A stretch of 64,000 nt of DNA, from positions 1,240,001-1,304,000 of the forward strand of contig BSYQ01000004.1 in the NCBI GenBank assembly GCA_030272585.1, read 5' to 3'. Position 1 is the stretch's first letter; each line of letters begins with the position of its first letter. The notes beneath the pieces were generated by a model that was not told the DNA's origin, did no database searches, and was given only the letters and a program-made list of their open reading frames with translations. The position numbers and the translations under genes were made by a program. Origin of the DNA: Bryopsis sp. KO-2023. Lineage: Eukaryota > Chlorophyta > Ulvophyceae > Bryopsidales > Bryopsidaceae. Positions 23,901-35,400 of this stretch are shown in pieces.

Positions 23901-24501
23901 AAAAAAGCCCAGAAGAAATTTGGGAAAAAAAAATGGAACATGAGAAAAAAATCTGCCAAGAAAAGTGTGCCTTTATAAAAAAAAAATACAAGAAAAAGAA
24001 AAAATCACAGAGCAAATGGAGCACGCTTATGAAATCGTTTTCCACCATATTTGGCTCAAGGTTGGAGGAGCTATACCTCTTCTTTGAATGCAGCTTGTGC
24101 AATGACTCCATTACGAATCTCGACCTTCAGGCCAGCTCCTGCATTTTTTGACAAAAAAGGGGAAAATACTGAGAATTAGCAAAAAAAGAGCACTGCTTCA
24201 AAAGGTGAACCCCTAACTTGAAATCAGGATTTAACGAAAAATCATCCTCGGCAAATACAGAAAGTCCAATGTGCATTCTTTTTTCCGTAATTCTGGTGGT
24301 CCTTTGTGCGTTTTAACATCCAGAGTTTATATCGCTTCTTAAAATATGTATTTTTTTCACTGTTGTATAGATCGTGGAATTACCCCCCAACCCCAAGACA
24401 TGAGATAAGAAATACCTCCCAGGAGTTGGTCCTGAAGGTGCTTCATATCCTCCATGGATAACACATATTCCACCTCCGTAGTAATGATAGCTCGCATATT
24501 C
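20911..24501 (-). CDS. unidentified multi-exon gene on the minus strand
   Basis: Likely exons on the minus strand are 24501-24416, 24138-24077, 23601-23292, 22763-22442, about 21668-21518 and the terminal 21217-20911 (stop TAG). The first three join in phase and read TTEVEYVLSMEDMKHLQDQL, LKVEIRNGVIAQAAFKEE, then a Ser/Lys/Glu-rich segment. The fourth is a highly charged low-complexity exon whose frame I could not fix. The fifth includes LPVDLAKRAAQIVRLQLEK. The last encodes about 100 residues (WDGAVVVLVPNSRDDCDKI and onward). No known domain is recognised, and the charged middle suggests disorder. A dispersed-repeat copy (22075-22420) occupies an intron. The true start lies upstream of 24501 and is not identified. 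Confidence 0.5.
22075..22420 (-). repeat. inverted partial copy of the 6840-7615 dispersed repeat
   Basis: On the minus strand it matches about 7283-7615, sharing GAGGATGCTTGCCAGAGAGT, AATATTTCGACTC and the ACAATGCC segment, with scattered differences. It lies within the putative intron between 22442 and 21668. Confidence 0.8.
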
Positions 24502-24684
24502 CTTCAAAAAAAGTGATTATAAAATATCAGCGAAGTTAAGACAAGAACATATCGTTGCTCCCCGTTGAAGAAATGAATTCTGGTTACCATTAAGGGGGGG
24601 AGGGAGGGGGATATTTTTTCCCAAATGCTTTGGATTTAACCCTTTTTTTTCTGCTGAGGAAGGATGGGTACCCATCGTTGTCGA

Positions 24685-24810
24685 TCGATTGAAACGCCGA
24701 TCCGGACATACGGGTTTTCGATTCGACGACAGCCAGCCGAACCAGAACACCAAAATATTTCGATCGTATTCACCTCTGTTCCATCCTCAACGCTCGGTTC
24801 TTCAACGATC
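24685..24810 (-). repeat. short partial copy of the dispersed repeat
   Basis: It resembles the reverse complement of about 7005-7145, sharing TTCGATTCGACGACAG, ACCAAAATAT and CAACGATCCGAAACCA, and is more diverged than the other copies. Confidence 0.7.
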
Positions 24811-25068
24811 CGAAACCAGAAATCCAACTCCTCGACATGTGCCTGTGTCTTTTCTCACCTGCCCGACATAGAGTTGCTGACACGTGCGTTGTACGTCTGA
24901 TTGCTCTTGTGCAACGCAGCAGCCCTTTTTTTCTCCTGGAACATTATTAGATCCTTAGTCTACGAATGGTTGTTTGGAATTGTGTTTGGTATTTGGTTGC
25001 GATAGCTGCGGCTTCTCAGGCAACAGTGTAATCATTATCATTATCATTTCTCCTGGAAAGGCTATGAA

Positions 25069-25352
25069 AATGTCCTTTTTATTCTTCCTTTCGTTCTTTG
25101 CATTCAGATGTTTTTCGATGGGCTAATCCCAAGGATCTTTTTAGTAGGGTGCCATCGGGCAAATTAGCTTTAATTATCAGCACAATGGCTTCAATACGTT
25201 CAGCAGGTTTACAATCCTAAGGTTTTTGTTTTGTTTTTGTTTTTTTTTTGTTTTTTCTCTTTCTTTTCTTTCCTTTTTGTCTTTGTTCCAGCATCATAGA
25301 GGGTGATGGCTCTCTTTTGCTGTGGGTTGTAATTATGATTATGATTATGAAA
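25069..25352 (+). mobile_element. 5'-truncated LINE, second copy
   Basis: Nearly identical to the last 280 bp of the minus-strand LINE at 19411-20260. It contains TTTTCGATGGGCTAATCCCA, the frame end CAGGTTTACAATCC, the same 3' untranslated region and an ATTATG tail. Severe 5' truncation is the usual product of target-primed reverse transcription. Confidence 0.85.
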
Positions 25353-25664
25353 ATATTCGTCTTTGATCTCTTTTGTTCGCTCAATACCACATCCATTAAC
25401 CTAAAGGCTACGCAGTGTCGCTCGTTGTGGATGCGAATCAGTGAGAGTACTGAACGCGAAGGCACACATTTTGTGCGTGTCCGAGAACGAGCGGGACTTG
25501 AGAGGCGTTATAAGTTGAGTCATTTAGGGGAGTTGTGGAAGTTATGACATCAAGTTATAACGGGGTCGTGAGAGGATATAAGGAAACAAAGTGGGAGGAC
25601 TGATGGTCTTTGTAAATCTTGCATTGGCTGCTGCTGTGTGAACACACCTGTATTTCACTCAATC

Positions 25665-25885
25665 GTGTTTACCTCTGTTTCATCCTCATCGCTCGTTTCT
25701 CCAACGATCCGAAACCATCTAAGGTTCCTACCTGAATTTCACGCTGTTCTACGAGCAGAGTCTTTGAAATCCCATGCATGAAAGCACAAATTAAAAAACT
25801 CTCAATGGCATACCTCCCACCAACCCCCCCCCCCCCCCAAAAAAAAGAAGAAAACTGACTTCGGGCACTTTGGTGGATGCTACCT
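25665..25885 (-). repeat. inverted partial copy of the dispersed repeat
   Basis: It matches the reverse complement of 6840-7060 closely, including ACGAGCAGAGTCTTTGAAAT and the C-run next to AAAAGAAGAAAACTGACTT. Confidence 0.85.
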
Positions 25886-26207
25886 TCACCCGACGCACAA
25901 AGTCGCAAAGTCATCGAAGAGAGAAAGAGAGAAAAAAAGTTCAGGGATGGGCTGGCGTTGGTGGGTGGCGTGGAGTACATACCACTCACGGTGTCGTGAA
26001 AAAACAGCCATCTGCGTTTGTCTGTCTGTGTCCTTTGTGAGTGTGGGATGAAAAGAGTGAGAGGAGGCCTCAACATTTTGACTTCAGTGCTGTCCAACGT
26101 TCTTTTTGACTACAAAACGACAGCAGGCAAGGGGAAATTCGAACCGGAACAGTTTTCTTCTCTCTATTTTCTTTTGTGGAAATCAACAAGCGCGGGTATC
26201 TTTCGCA
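25886..26207. other. upstream region of the two-module secreted protein gene
   Basis: No repeat or frame of note. It should contain the promoter and 5' untranslated region of the gene starting at 26208. Confidence 0.5.
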
Positions 26208-28851
26208 ATGAAAGCAACACTCTGTATCGCCTTGGCGGCGCTGCTTCTTGGTGAGGTCTAGCTCCCTAGGGGTCATAAAATGCGGAGGGTTAGTTTAAGT
26301 GATTGGCCGTGGGGTGACATGGCGTTCCACAACATTCTTAGGTAGCGCTTTTGCTGTGGACTGTCCCGGCGCTGCGGACCCCAGCTGCGAAGCTTTCGCG
26401 ACGCTTGAGATCTTAGTGACGGCTGGGAACTGCAAGGGTGAAGCCGGCGCGGATTGCGAGGTGATCTGGGCGTTTCGAAACGCGATGGAATCGTAACGTT
26501 TTGAATTCGGGTTGGAGCGAAAGATTTGAATTGTTTTTATTGTTTATTGAAGGCGGTGAGCACTTCTCAAAGCAAGTTCAAGGAGGCGTATGACGAATGG
26601 TGGGGCGAGGGTGGCGATGCTTGCGACGGAGGAAAGGCCGAGGCCGCCGCCACCGCTGTTGCAACCGCGATCGCCGAAGTCTGGGCTAACGCTGCGTCCA
26701 AGGTCGAGTGTGACGGAAGAGGTTTCGCCTGCGGCTGGTCGATTTCCGGCGGTAACACCTTCGCATTGGGATTCGCTGAAGCGCTTGCTCAAGCCGCGGC
26801 CGAGGCGGCGGACGGCGATCTGGCCACAGCGTTTTGTTATGCCGACGTCCGAGCCGTCTCGACTGTACTCGCCGAGGCGGCCGCCACAGCCCAATCCGAC
26901 GCTTGCGTGACCGACAGCGGCAAGAAAGAGGACTTCCAGAGCTCGTACGTCCAGGCTGTCAAGACCGCCATCGCCAACGCGTTCGCATCCGCAACGGCCA
27001 GGGCATGCAACAGTGAGTTCTGGCATGGTTTGCAAATGCTGAATGCTTGTCTCAAAGACATGATATGATTTTAACAACGCCTGTCGGTGCTGCAGAGGGT
27101 AACGAAGTGATCGCCAAGAGTGAGTGCAAAGGCGACGCAACCGCCACCACAGAAGAGGGTATCATTAAAGCTGGAGACGCTTGCGGAGGTGCCACCCAAC
27201 TGATTGCCTGCTCAGGCCCTGGGGCGGACATGTGCTGCGCTCAAGGTTTCAAGAGGTCTCTTTGCCGCTGCGAAAACTGCAACGGTCCTTGGATCAAAAA
27301 GAGCAAGCCCAACGACCTGAAAAAGGTTTACGAGAATAAGAAGAAGGAGAAGTGTTTCTGTCTCGACGCCAAGGGTACGTACGGTCCTATCGATCAAACC
27401 TCCCTGCTTGCTCAACGTGGTTGCATGGGTATGACTATTGATTTGAATGCTTACAGACGAGGGAGGTTCTGACGATGGAAAGGGTGGCGATGGAAAAGAC
27501 ACGGAGGAAGTCGCTGGTCAAAGCACTGGGGGCACCCAGGAGGGCTCTGGAGATGACTCTGGCAAAGACGATTCCGACAAAGCTGGTGAAGGATCTGGCG
27601 ACGATTCGGGCAAAGACGATTCCAGCGAAGCTGGTGAAGGATCTGGGGATGATTCAACCAAGGTTGGTGAAGGGTCTGGTGGTGATTCTGGCGAAGACGA
27701 TTCTGGGAACGCTGGTGAAGGGTCTGGCGACGATTCGGGCAAAGACGATTCCGACAAAGCTGGTGAAGAATCTGGGGATGATTCGGGCAAGGCCGGTGAA
27801 GGGTCTGGGGATGATTCCGCCAAAGATGATGTTGTCCTCGAGGGAACTACCACGGAAGGCGGAACTGCCACGGGAGCAGGTAGGGCCAAAAAAGCAAGTT
27901 TAATTTTGTCGATTGTTGCTGTTTGTTCTCAGCTCCTAAAGGGGATGTGTCCTTTTCACAGAGGATTCAGGTGACACCGCGCCAGCCCCTGCAAGCACCC
28001 GCTGTCCGGGAGCAGCCGACACCAGTTGCAATGCATTTGCCACGTTGGAGATTCTTGTCACTGCTGGGAGCTGCTCAGGAGAGGCGTCGGCGAGCTGCGA
28101 GGCTGTGAACGAGTCGAAGAATCAGTTCGTGCAAGCCTACGAGGACTGGTGGTCTGGGGAGGGGTCCAGCTGCGACAAGGGAAAGGCAGAGGCTGCTGCC
28201 ACTGCTGTGGCCACCGCAATCGCCAAAGTCTGGGCTGAGGCAGCTGTCAAGGTGACCTGTGAAGGCAGAGGCTTTGCATGTGGCTGGTCCGCGTCTGGAG
28301 GAAACACCTGGGCCATCGCATTCGCTGAGGCGCTCGCACAAGCTGCAGCGGAAGCTTCCGATCCTCATGGACAAGCCAACTCCTTCTGCTTCTCGGATGT
28401 GCGGGCGGTGAGCACAGTTATCGCGGACGCCGCGGCAGAAGCACAGGCGGACGCCTGCACGGACGGCGGAACCCGAGAGAGCTTCCAAAAGAGCTTTGCT
28501 GAAACCATCCAGACCGGAATTGCGTCTGCCTTCGCGTCGGCTACTGCTTCCGCTTGCAACACAGGCGGCACCGTGGCTGCAGCGAGCAAGTGCACCGGAG
28601 ATGCGACCTCTGAGACGGAGGGCGGCGCTGATCTGCACGGAAATGCTTGTGGAGGAGTGGCTCAGGTGCAGGCTTGCTCTGCCAAGGGTTCCGAGTGCTG
28701 CGATCGTGGCTTCAACAGGGGCATCTGCAACTGTGAAAAGAATGGGTGCGAGGCTGGCCCTTGGACCAGAAAGTCGGATTTCAATGATGAGGCCAACAAG
28801 AAGAGGTCGTTCGAAGACAGGAACGGGAAAATATGCTTCTGTCTCGAATAG
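26208..28851 (+). CDS. secreted two-module alanine-rich, cysteine-rich protein (737 aa)
   Basis: The six exons 26208-26250, 26342-26460, 26553-27012, 27096-27374, 27457-27879 and 27962-28851 join in one frame of 738 codons. The product starts with a signal peptide (MKATLCIALAALLLGSAFA). Module 1 has the header CPGAADPSCEAFATLEILVT, an alanine-rich amphipathic stretch (KAEAAATAVATAIAEVW), a GRGFACGWS motif, a second alanine-rich stretch and a Cys-rich tail (GNACGG-type, MCCAQGF, KCFCLD). Exon 5 encodes an acidic linker of repeated GEGSGDDSGKDDS units. Module 2 repeats module 1 (CPGAADTSC, GRGFACGWSASGG, ECCDRGF, ICFCLE) and ends at TAG. I do not recognise the family. The single-module relative lies at 8-9.5 kb. 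Module 2 lacks the introns found in module 1. An extracellular structural or adhesive role is only inference. Confidence 0.9.
27500..27835 (+). repeat. imperfect tandem repeat coding for the Ser/Gly/Asp linker
   Basis: Units of about 48 bp containing GGTGAAGGATCTGG and GACGATTCGGGCAAAGACGA are repeated with small deletions. Lengths stay multiples of three, so the frame is kept. They form most of one phase-1 exon. Confidence 0.85.
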
Positions 28852-29404
28852 AGAGAGAAGACAATTGATTCCAACAAACAGTCAGGAAACTGCTAGAATA
28901 GAGAATATTTGATTATGAACCTATTAGTTGTAGGTTATGATTGTCCCTGGTGCAACACTGGGGAGCTTTTGATGATTTTTATATGATTTTGGATAGTGAT
29001 TCTATTTTTATTCTGAATTTTGGCAGGCTAGCAATGATCAAGAACCATCATTTTGAGCTTTTTTTCTTTTTAACAATTTTACAGATTTGTTTGCATTTTG
29101 ATTCTTGATGTAAAATTTCAAATCAAGAGTTTTGTTTTCATCGAGTGCAGTTGCCAATGACTTGAATTCTGCAAGCAAATGGTGACCCTACAAACTATTC
29201 TGTATCCCAGGACCCTACAAACTATTCTGTATCCCAACCTGTCTCGGTTGTTTGAACTCGGCAAACAACTCAACAGGGGGTGCCGTCTCACTCGACACAA
29301 CAACAATGATTTTTTTAACCGTTCCTTCCATAGCTTCAATTCCTTATAATGAGCACAATGACAGATTAATTGTTCAGTAGATCACAACAAAAGGGCCAGA
29401 AAAC
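28852..29404. other. intergenic, with a 27-bp tandem duplication
   Basis: Between two plus-strand genes. GACCCTACAAACTATTCTGT starts at 29184 and again at 29211. Otherwise nothing is recognised. Confidence 0.6.
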
Positions 29405-32400
29405 ATGGATGCGGCACCCGTGTCACAACAGGTAAACTTTCGACTGACAATATCGTCCGAAGTTTGAAGGCGTGGAAGACTCTTTGTTCGAGTATCCAAA
29501 CAACTATAGGTACTATGAGTACGTTTGGACAGCGGCCCACACTGCAAATTCTTAACCGCAGCTGACCGCTGGGGCTGACTGACAGAAAATGCTGCACGTT
29601 AAATGTAGCAAGGAAAATACTGTGGTGTGCTCTCGTGCAAGAGTGCATTCGCCTGGGTTGTAAACCAATTTTCGTGTGCTACAACAAACGTGAGAACCCA
29701 ACGATCCATTGAACAGCATGTGGCAAGAATTCGTACGGTGAAGGTATGTGGGGGTGGGTGTAGCATTGACCTCACTGTGACGTTTTGGGTCACGAAACCA
29801 GAACTGTTGAATCGTCTTGGAAAGGATGGCGTGATTGAAAGGAACGAGATCTGAGAACAAGTTGTGTTGGTGTCCTAGGCAGCAGCTGGCGCCCCGGAAA
29901 CAAAAGGCAAGCTAGCATCTGCTAAAAAAAAGGGAACCACGAACGAACCAAAGGCAACAATTCTTCAAGACTGCACTAACTGTAACCACAAATAGGGTAA
30001 CCTTGACCGCTGGGGTCACCCCTGCAGCCGTACTTAACGGTGGTGATGGCGTTTCTGCAGAACGGGAACGGCGGAAGTGGGGACAGCCCCTCTTGAATTT
30101 GATCACACGGCCTTTGCAAGGCACCTTACTCAGGACTCTTCACACAAGCTTTCTTACAACAATCAATAAAGGTCCACACTCGAATAAAAACAAAAGCCTC
30201 ACCCAGAATATCCAATAACCTAAGATCAGCCATTAAATAGGCTGCCGCCTGACTCACCCTAGTCCCACTGATCACCTAGGATCCCACCTACTGATGGGGA
30301 CTACCTAACCTATCAAGCCTAGCTGATCTTCCTAACCTCCCTCAATCCCTTCCCTTAGTCTCGACCCCTAGGACCGTCCAACCTAGTCATTTCCGCAGCT
30401 GGACTGCTACTTCCAGACTGTGGCTGGACTGTCCTAACTACCCCTCCCCTACCCGATAGCACTCTGGCCTTGGCCAGTGTGACGAAATCGGTGGAGGCGA
30501 CGTGGTTTGGGGTTACAGCTGTAACCACTCCCCTCCTCCCTGAACTTTTGTCCCCAAAAGTTTTAACATCCCCTCCCCTCTTTTCTGAACTGTTTCTGTG
30601 TCTAGACTTCCATTTTCAAGATAACTGGGGTCAGAACTGTTGGAGAAGTGGTGAATAGAAAGACCTAACTGCCTATTCAACCACTAAGTCCACAGATGCA
30701 GTGTCCCCAGTACTACAGAACAAGTGCTAAGTGTCAGTATGTTGGGATCCAAAATAAAAGTTTTTTTTTTTTTTTTTTTTTTTTCTTCTGATTATCACTT
30801 TCTACACAACAGGAAAAATGTCTGTTAACCTTGATAACACAAGCACAACACAATCCACAGCTGTTCTGTCAGCTTGTTCACTTCATCCCTAGAAATACTG
30901 AGCAACCTGCCTTCTCAACCAGCAGGCTTGTTCTCTTTTTTTTTTTTTTTTTTTTTCCCGGTCCAATAACCAGAGGTTTCTGTTTGTTTATTTCCCCCCC
31001 CCCCCCCCCCTTTTTCATGCCTTCCCCCAAAAAGATACCTAACCCATCAGACACCCACTCCTGCCACAGTGTTTTACTGCCTGCCCACTTCAGCAGCAGA
31101 CAGTCTGATCTCTAACCCTCATAGCAACTTGAAATCATGTATCAAAAAGATTTAAGAAAGAACCCTGAACTCTGAACTCTTACTCTCTCTTCCTCACTTC
31201 CTTTTCTTTTCCATTCTTACTGGTCCAATCCAGTTCAGCTACTACTTTTCTTTGAGAAGGCTGTCTCCATAGCCATTCTCATGAAAACCAATAAAACAAA
31301 AACAAAAACAATAAAAGCAAAAACAAAAAGTCATCAAAAAGAGGGCCCTGAACTCTGAACTCTTACTCTCTCTTTCTCACTTCCTTTTCTTTTCCATTCT
31401 TACTGATCCAACCCAGTTCAGCTACTACTTTTCTTTGAGAAGGCTGTCTCCATAGCCATTCTCATGAAAACCAATAAAACAAAAACAAATAAAAACAATG
31501 AAAATAAAAACAAACAGTCACCCCTCCCCCATTTTCCTTCCTTTTTCTTTTTTTTTTTTTTTTTTCTTTTCACCTTCCCCCCTTTTTAGGCTGTCGTCGG
31601 CGGCGGTGGTGGTGGTGGTGGCGGTCCTCCCTGACCTCCGCGACAGTGCTCCGGCGGCTCTCCTCCTGCTGCTGGATCGTCTGGACCTTCGTCTTCTCGG
31701 GGCCGCTTGGCTGCGCTGCCTCTCTCCAGGGGGATCTCGTCAGGGAACGGCCGACGGAGCTCGGGGTATCGCCCCCACATCTCCGCCGTCAGCGTGCGCC
31801 AGTATGCCGTCGTTGGGAAGTTTCTGGCTTCCGCTTCGCATCGCCAGCAGCGATTTTGGAAGACCTCGTCGGCGGTGATGCCAGGGCGATACTCCGGGAT
31901 CCATGAAAGGTCCGCCGCCGGGATGTCCCCCAGCGTGAGTTCGCGTCCGCGGCAGAAGAGGTCGGGGCGCCGCAAGGCCACGAGGATGGCCAACACATCC
32001 TTGGCACACGCTTTCCAGGATTTTCCAAAGCGGTCTCGCGAGCAGTGTCGGTGGTGCCCGGGTGTGTTAGCAAACTTACAGGCGGTTGGGATGTACGCGT
32101 TGGAGCCGGGCGGTTTTGAACAACGGCTGCAACGCGTACCCATCCCTGGGGTGCCGCCGCCGCTGCTCTGGCCGTGCTGTCCCTTTCCATCACCCGGTGC
32201 TGTTCCGTCTGGGGGCCCTTCGTCCTCGCCAGTCTCCGTATCCGTTCCTGAAAAATCCAAGACGACCTTCTTGAGCTTCCCTTTTCCTGAGGCGAGTCTA
32301 GTGGTTGGGCCCTTCCTTGGCGCTCCTCCCTTCGATGCTGGAGTCCCGCTTTGGCTTAATCCCGGGGTAGTTCCTGTGGGAGTTCCTGCTCCGAACGCGA

Positions 32401-35400
32401 ATGGGGCTTGGACATTCTGGAACATCTGGAAGGGGCGTGGTGGCCGAGGTCCCGCCATGGGTGGAGCTGGTGGTCTGATTGGCCCTGGTGGCAGCAAGAC
32501 GAGTTGGGAGGCTGGAGGCACTTCCTCCGTCGTTGGGAGTTCAGCTGGTGGATCCTGGGGTCCTGCTTGCTCCGCTTGGTGGGCAAACGGAACTGGATCA
32601 GGTTCCTCCACACGAGGCTGTGACACCCTCTCCTCCCATCCTCTCCGGTAATGCATCCCAGGCAGCGGCTGGTGTCCCGCCAACGATCGATCTCTTTCCT
32701 CCCTCTGCACCTCCGCCCATTCCTGAGCCGACAGTGGCTGTGGATGTGGTGGGCTTCCTGGGATCACATCAGCTGGAGCTGGGGGTTCATCCTCTGGTGT
32801 TGTTGGCTGCTCCTCCCCCACTTTCTCCCCAGTCCCTGCTTCACTCCCAACCAATCCTGAGCCTTCCCCCCACTGTGGTTTCCTCATGCTGCCCCCCTCC
32901 TGTGGCTGCTGTTGCTGCTGTGGCTGCTGTTGCTGCTGTGGCTGCTGTTGCTGCTGTTGATCCCTCCAGACCTCCTTGTCCAGGCTGATGGAGTGGCTGT
33001 TCTCCTGTTAATGTTGCTGTAGCTTCCTCCAAGTCTTCTGGACCCAACTGAGGAGGTGGCTTTCCTCCTTCCCCAATGTCCCCAGCCTTGAGGCTTTTCA
33101 CCGTTTTCTTTCGTGGGTGGCTGCTTCGGGGGTGTAGCGATCCTTTTTCCTTCCCCGGCAGTTCCGCGATCCGATCCTTCTGGCGATCCAAGAGGTCCGC
33201 CATCTTCTTCATCCGCCTCCGTTGTTGCTCCCATTGATTCCACGGCACCATGTCGCAGGTAGCCTGCGACCCCTGATCCCGCTGCTCTTCTTCGTCGGTT
33301 TGGGTGGCAACATTCTGGGTTTCCGGCTGGGTCATATGGCTCGCAAGGATCGCCGCAAAGTACGCGGCCACTGCATCAATTTGCAGCTCCACCGGCAGAT
33401 TTCGGAAGGTGGCCGGGAGTTCTACTGGTGGAGGTTGTGATGGCCCGGCTGCTGGAAAGGCGATCTCCACCATGGGCTCGCTGACCAACTCCTCCACTGT
33501 CTCCTCCTCCTGCAATCCATATTCCGCCTCCAAATCTGCTGTATCGAGGCTGCCGGATTCAGCCATGGGTGTGTCGTCATTTCCTTGCCCTGGTTGATTT
33601 CCGCCACCCCTTTGCGATGATCCACTGCCCCCTCGCTCTGGCTGATCGCCGCCACCCTCACGTGCGCCACCGATTGGCCCTACTCCGCCTCCGCCACTAC
33701 TCAACACGCCGCATATGATGGCCAGGAAACATACGAATCGGAACATGGTCGCTGGGCTCTCGAAAAGTGCAAATTCGTCTAACAATTCGCCGCCGCTGTC
33801 GGGTTTTTCTGCACTTCCGCCACGAGACTCCTCCACGTCCGTCCTCTCAATGAGGCGACACTGTACCCTGTCCACAGTCCATGCATCCCTTGGGGTCTGA
33901 CCCACCTTTACCAAATCCCCACGTAATTCCTGGACCATCCATGGCCCCTGATTGAATTCCATCTCCTTGGGGTGGTAGGGGAACCGAGTTGAGCACAACA
34001 TCACCATGTCCCCTACTTTCAGTTCTGCTGGAGCTTTACCCCGCCTGATCGTCTCCCAGAGGTGCCCCAGCTGCTGTTTGACCCTTGCTTTCTGGAAGGC
34101 TCTGGCAAGACTCCCCTCCTGAGCTTTCCTCTCCTCATTCATAAACCTCAGGGTGACCTGGCGCTGCAGCTCCACTGCATCTGCCCGGCGTAACTCCCCT
34201 CGCAATTCTGCTAAGCGTTCATTTCGTTTGGTTTTGGTGGAAAACTCCCGGAAAAACAATGCCTTGGCGGGGCTGAGTCCGGTGGAGGTGTGTTCCCTGG
34301 TGTTGATAGCATAAATCACCTCCTGCAGTTTCTCCGGCCATTGGGGCGTGATCCCGCCGCCACACTCCCTCCGCAATAGTTGTTGTATCTCCCGGTTCAT
34401 TCTTTCGACCAGCCCATTGGTCTCCGGGTGGTATGGGCGTCCTTTCCTCAGCTGGACTCCCCACTGCTGTAGAAGTTCTGCCACCTCTCCTTCGAATTCA
34501 CTCCCGTTGTCTGTGATGATGGAGGCGGGCGGTCCATATGGATGGAACACCGAGGCCTTCAGCCACGCCGCCACCGCAGAACTCCTCTTACTCGTTAATG
34601 CCCCGGCGATCGTCCACTTGGTGAAGTAGTCTACCATGACTATCACATATTTTTCTCCCGTTCCGGTGGTGGGCAGGGTGATCAAGTCCATACCCAGTCT
34701 CTCCCAGGCTCTTAACGGTATATGCTGCCTTAATGGGTGTCGTTCCTTAGGCGCTTTCTGACTTCTTCTGCAGCTGTGGCACGTCTGCCACACTTGTTCT
34801 ACCTCTTTCCTTATATATGGCCACCAGTATCTCTGCTGCACTTTCTGGCACAATCCTCTGCCGCCGATGTGCGCATTTTCTCTGTGGACTTTTCGGACCA
34901 CAGTTGGCCTTTGCTCCTCTTTTGGCACCTCTAGCCATTCTCCTTGTTTACTCAAGCACTTGAGTGGGTGTAGATCTCCTCCCACCCATCGATATCTCTG
35001 ACCCCTTTTTCGCACCCTCGCTTTTGCTTGTTTCTCAGCGGGTAATGCCGTTGTTTTCAAGAATTCCATCAGTTCCGCATCCGCCCATGGATCCATTCTC
35101 CTTTGACCTCCTCCTTTGATCACGGCAGCAACTGTGGCAAATCACGAAGTCCGAACGGTCACGGTGTTCCACGCTACTTTTTCGGGGTTCGTGTGGCCTT
35201 GCCTTCAGTCTAGAAGTACCCCCATTGGACCAACAATGGTTCCTCTTTTTCCAGCCATGATCTTGAGATCCCCGGAAGATCCTTATGGACGAAGTGCTGT
35301 GGATCCACTGACTATCGGATGATCCAGTGGAACTGGAAGCCTGGTCAGTGCATCCGCATTCGCATTGCTTTTTCCAGCGCGGAACTCAATCCTGAAATCA

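Noticed and set aside
31707-32988. Plus-strand frames opposite the last retroelement frame and the integrase extension
   Set aside because: They are antisense to better-supported minus-strand frames with recognisable motifs; Pro/Ala-rich composition explains their openness.
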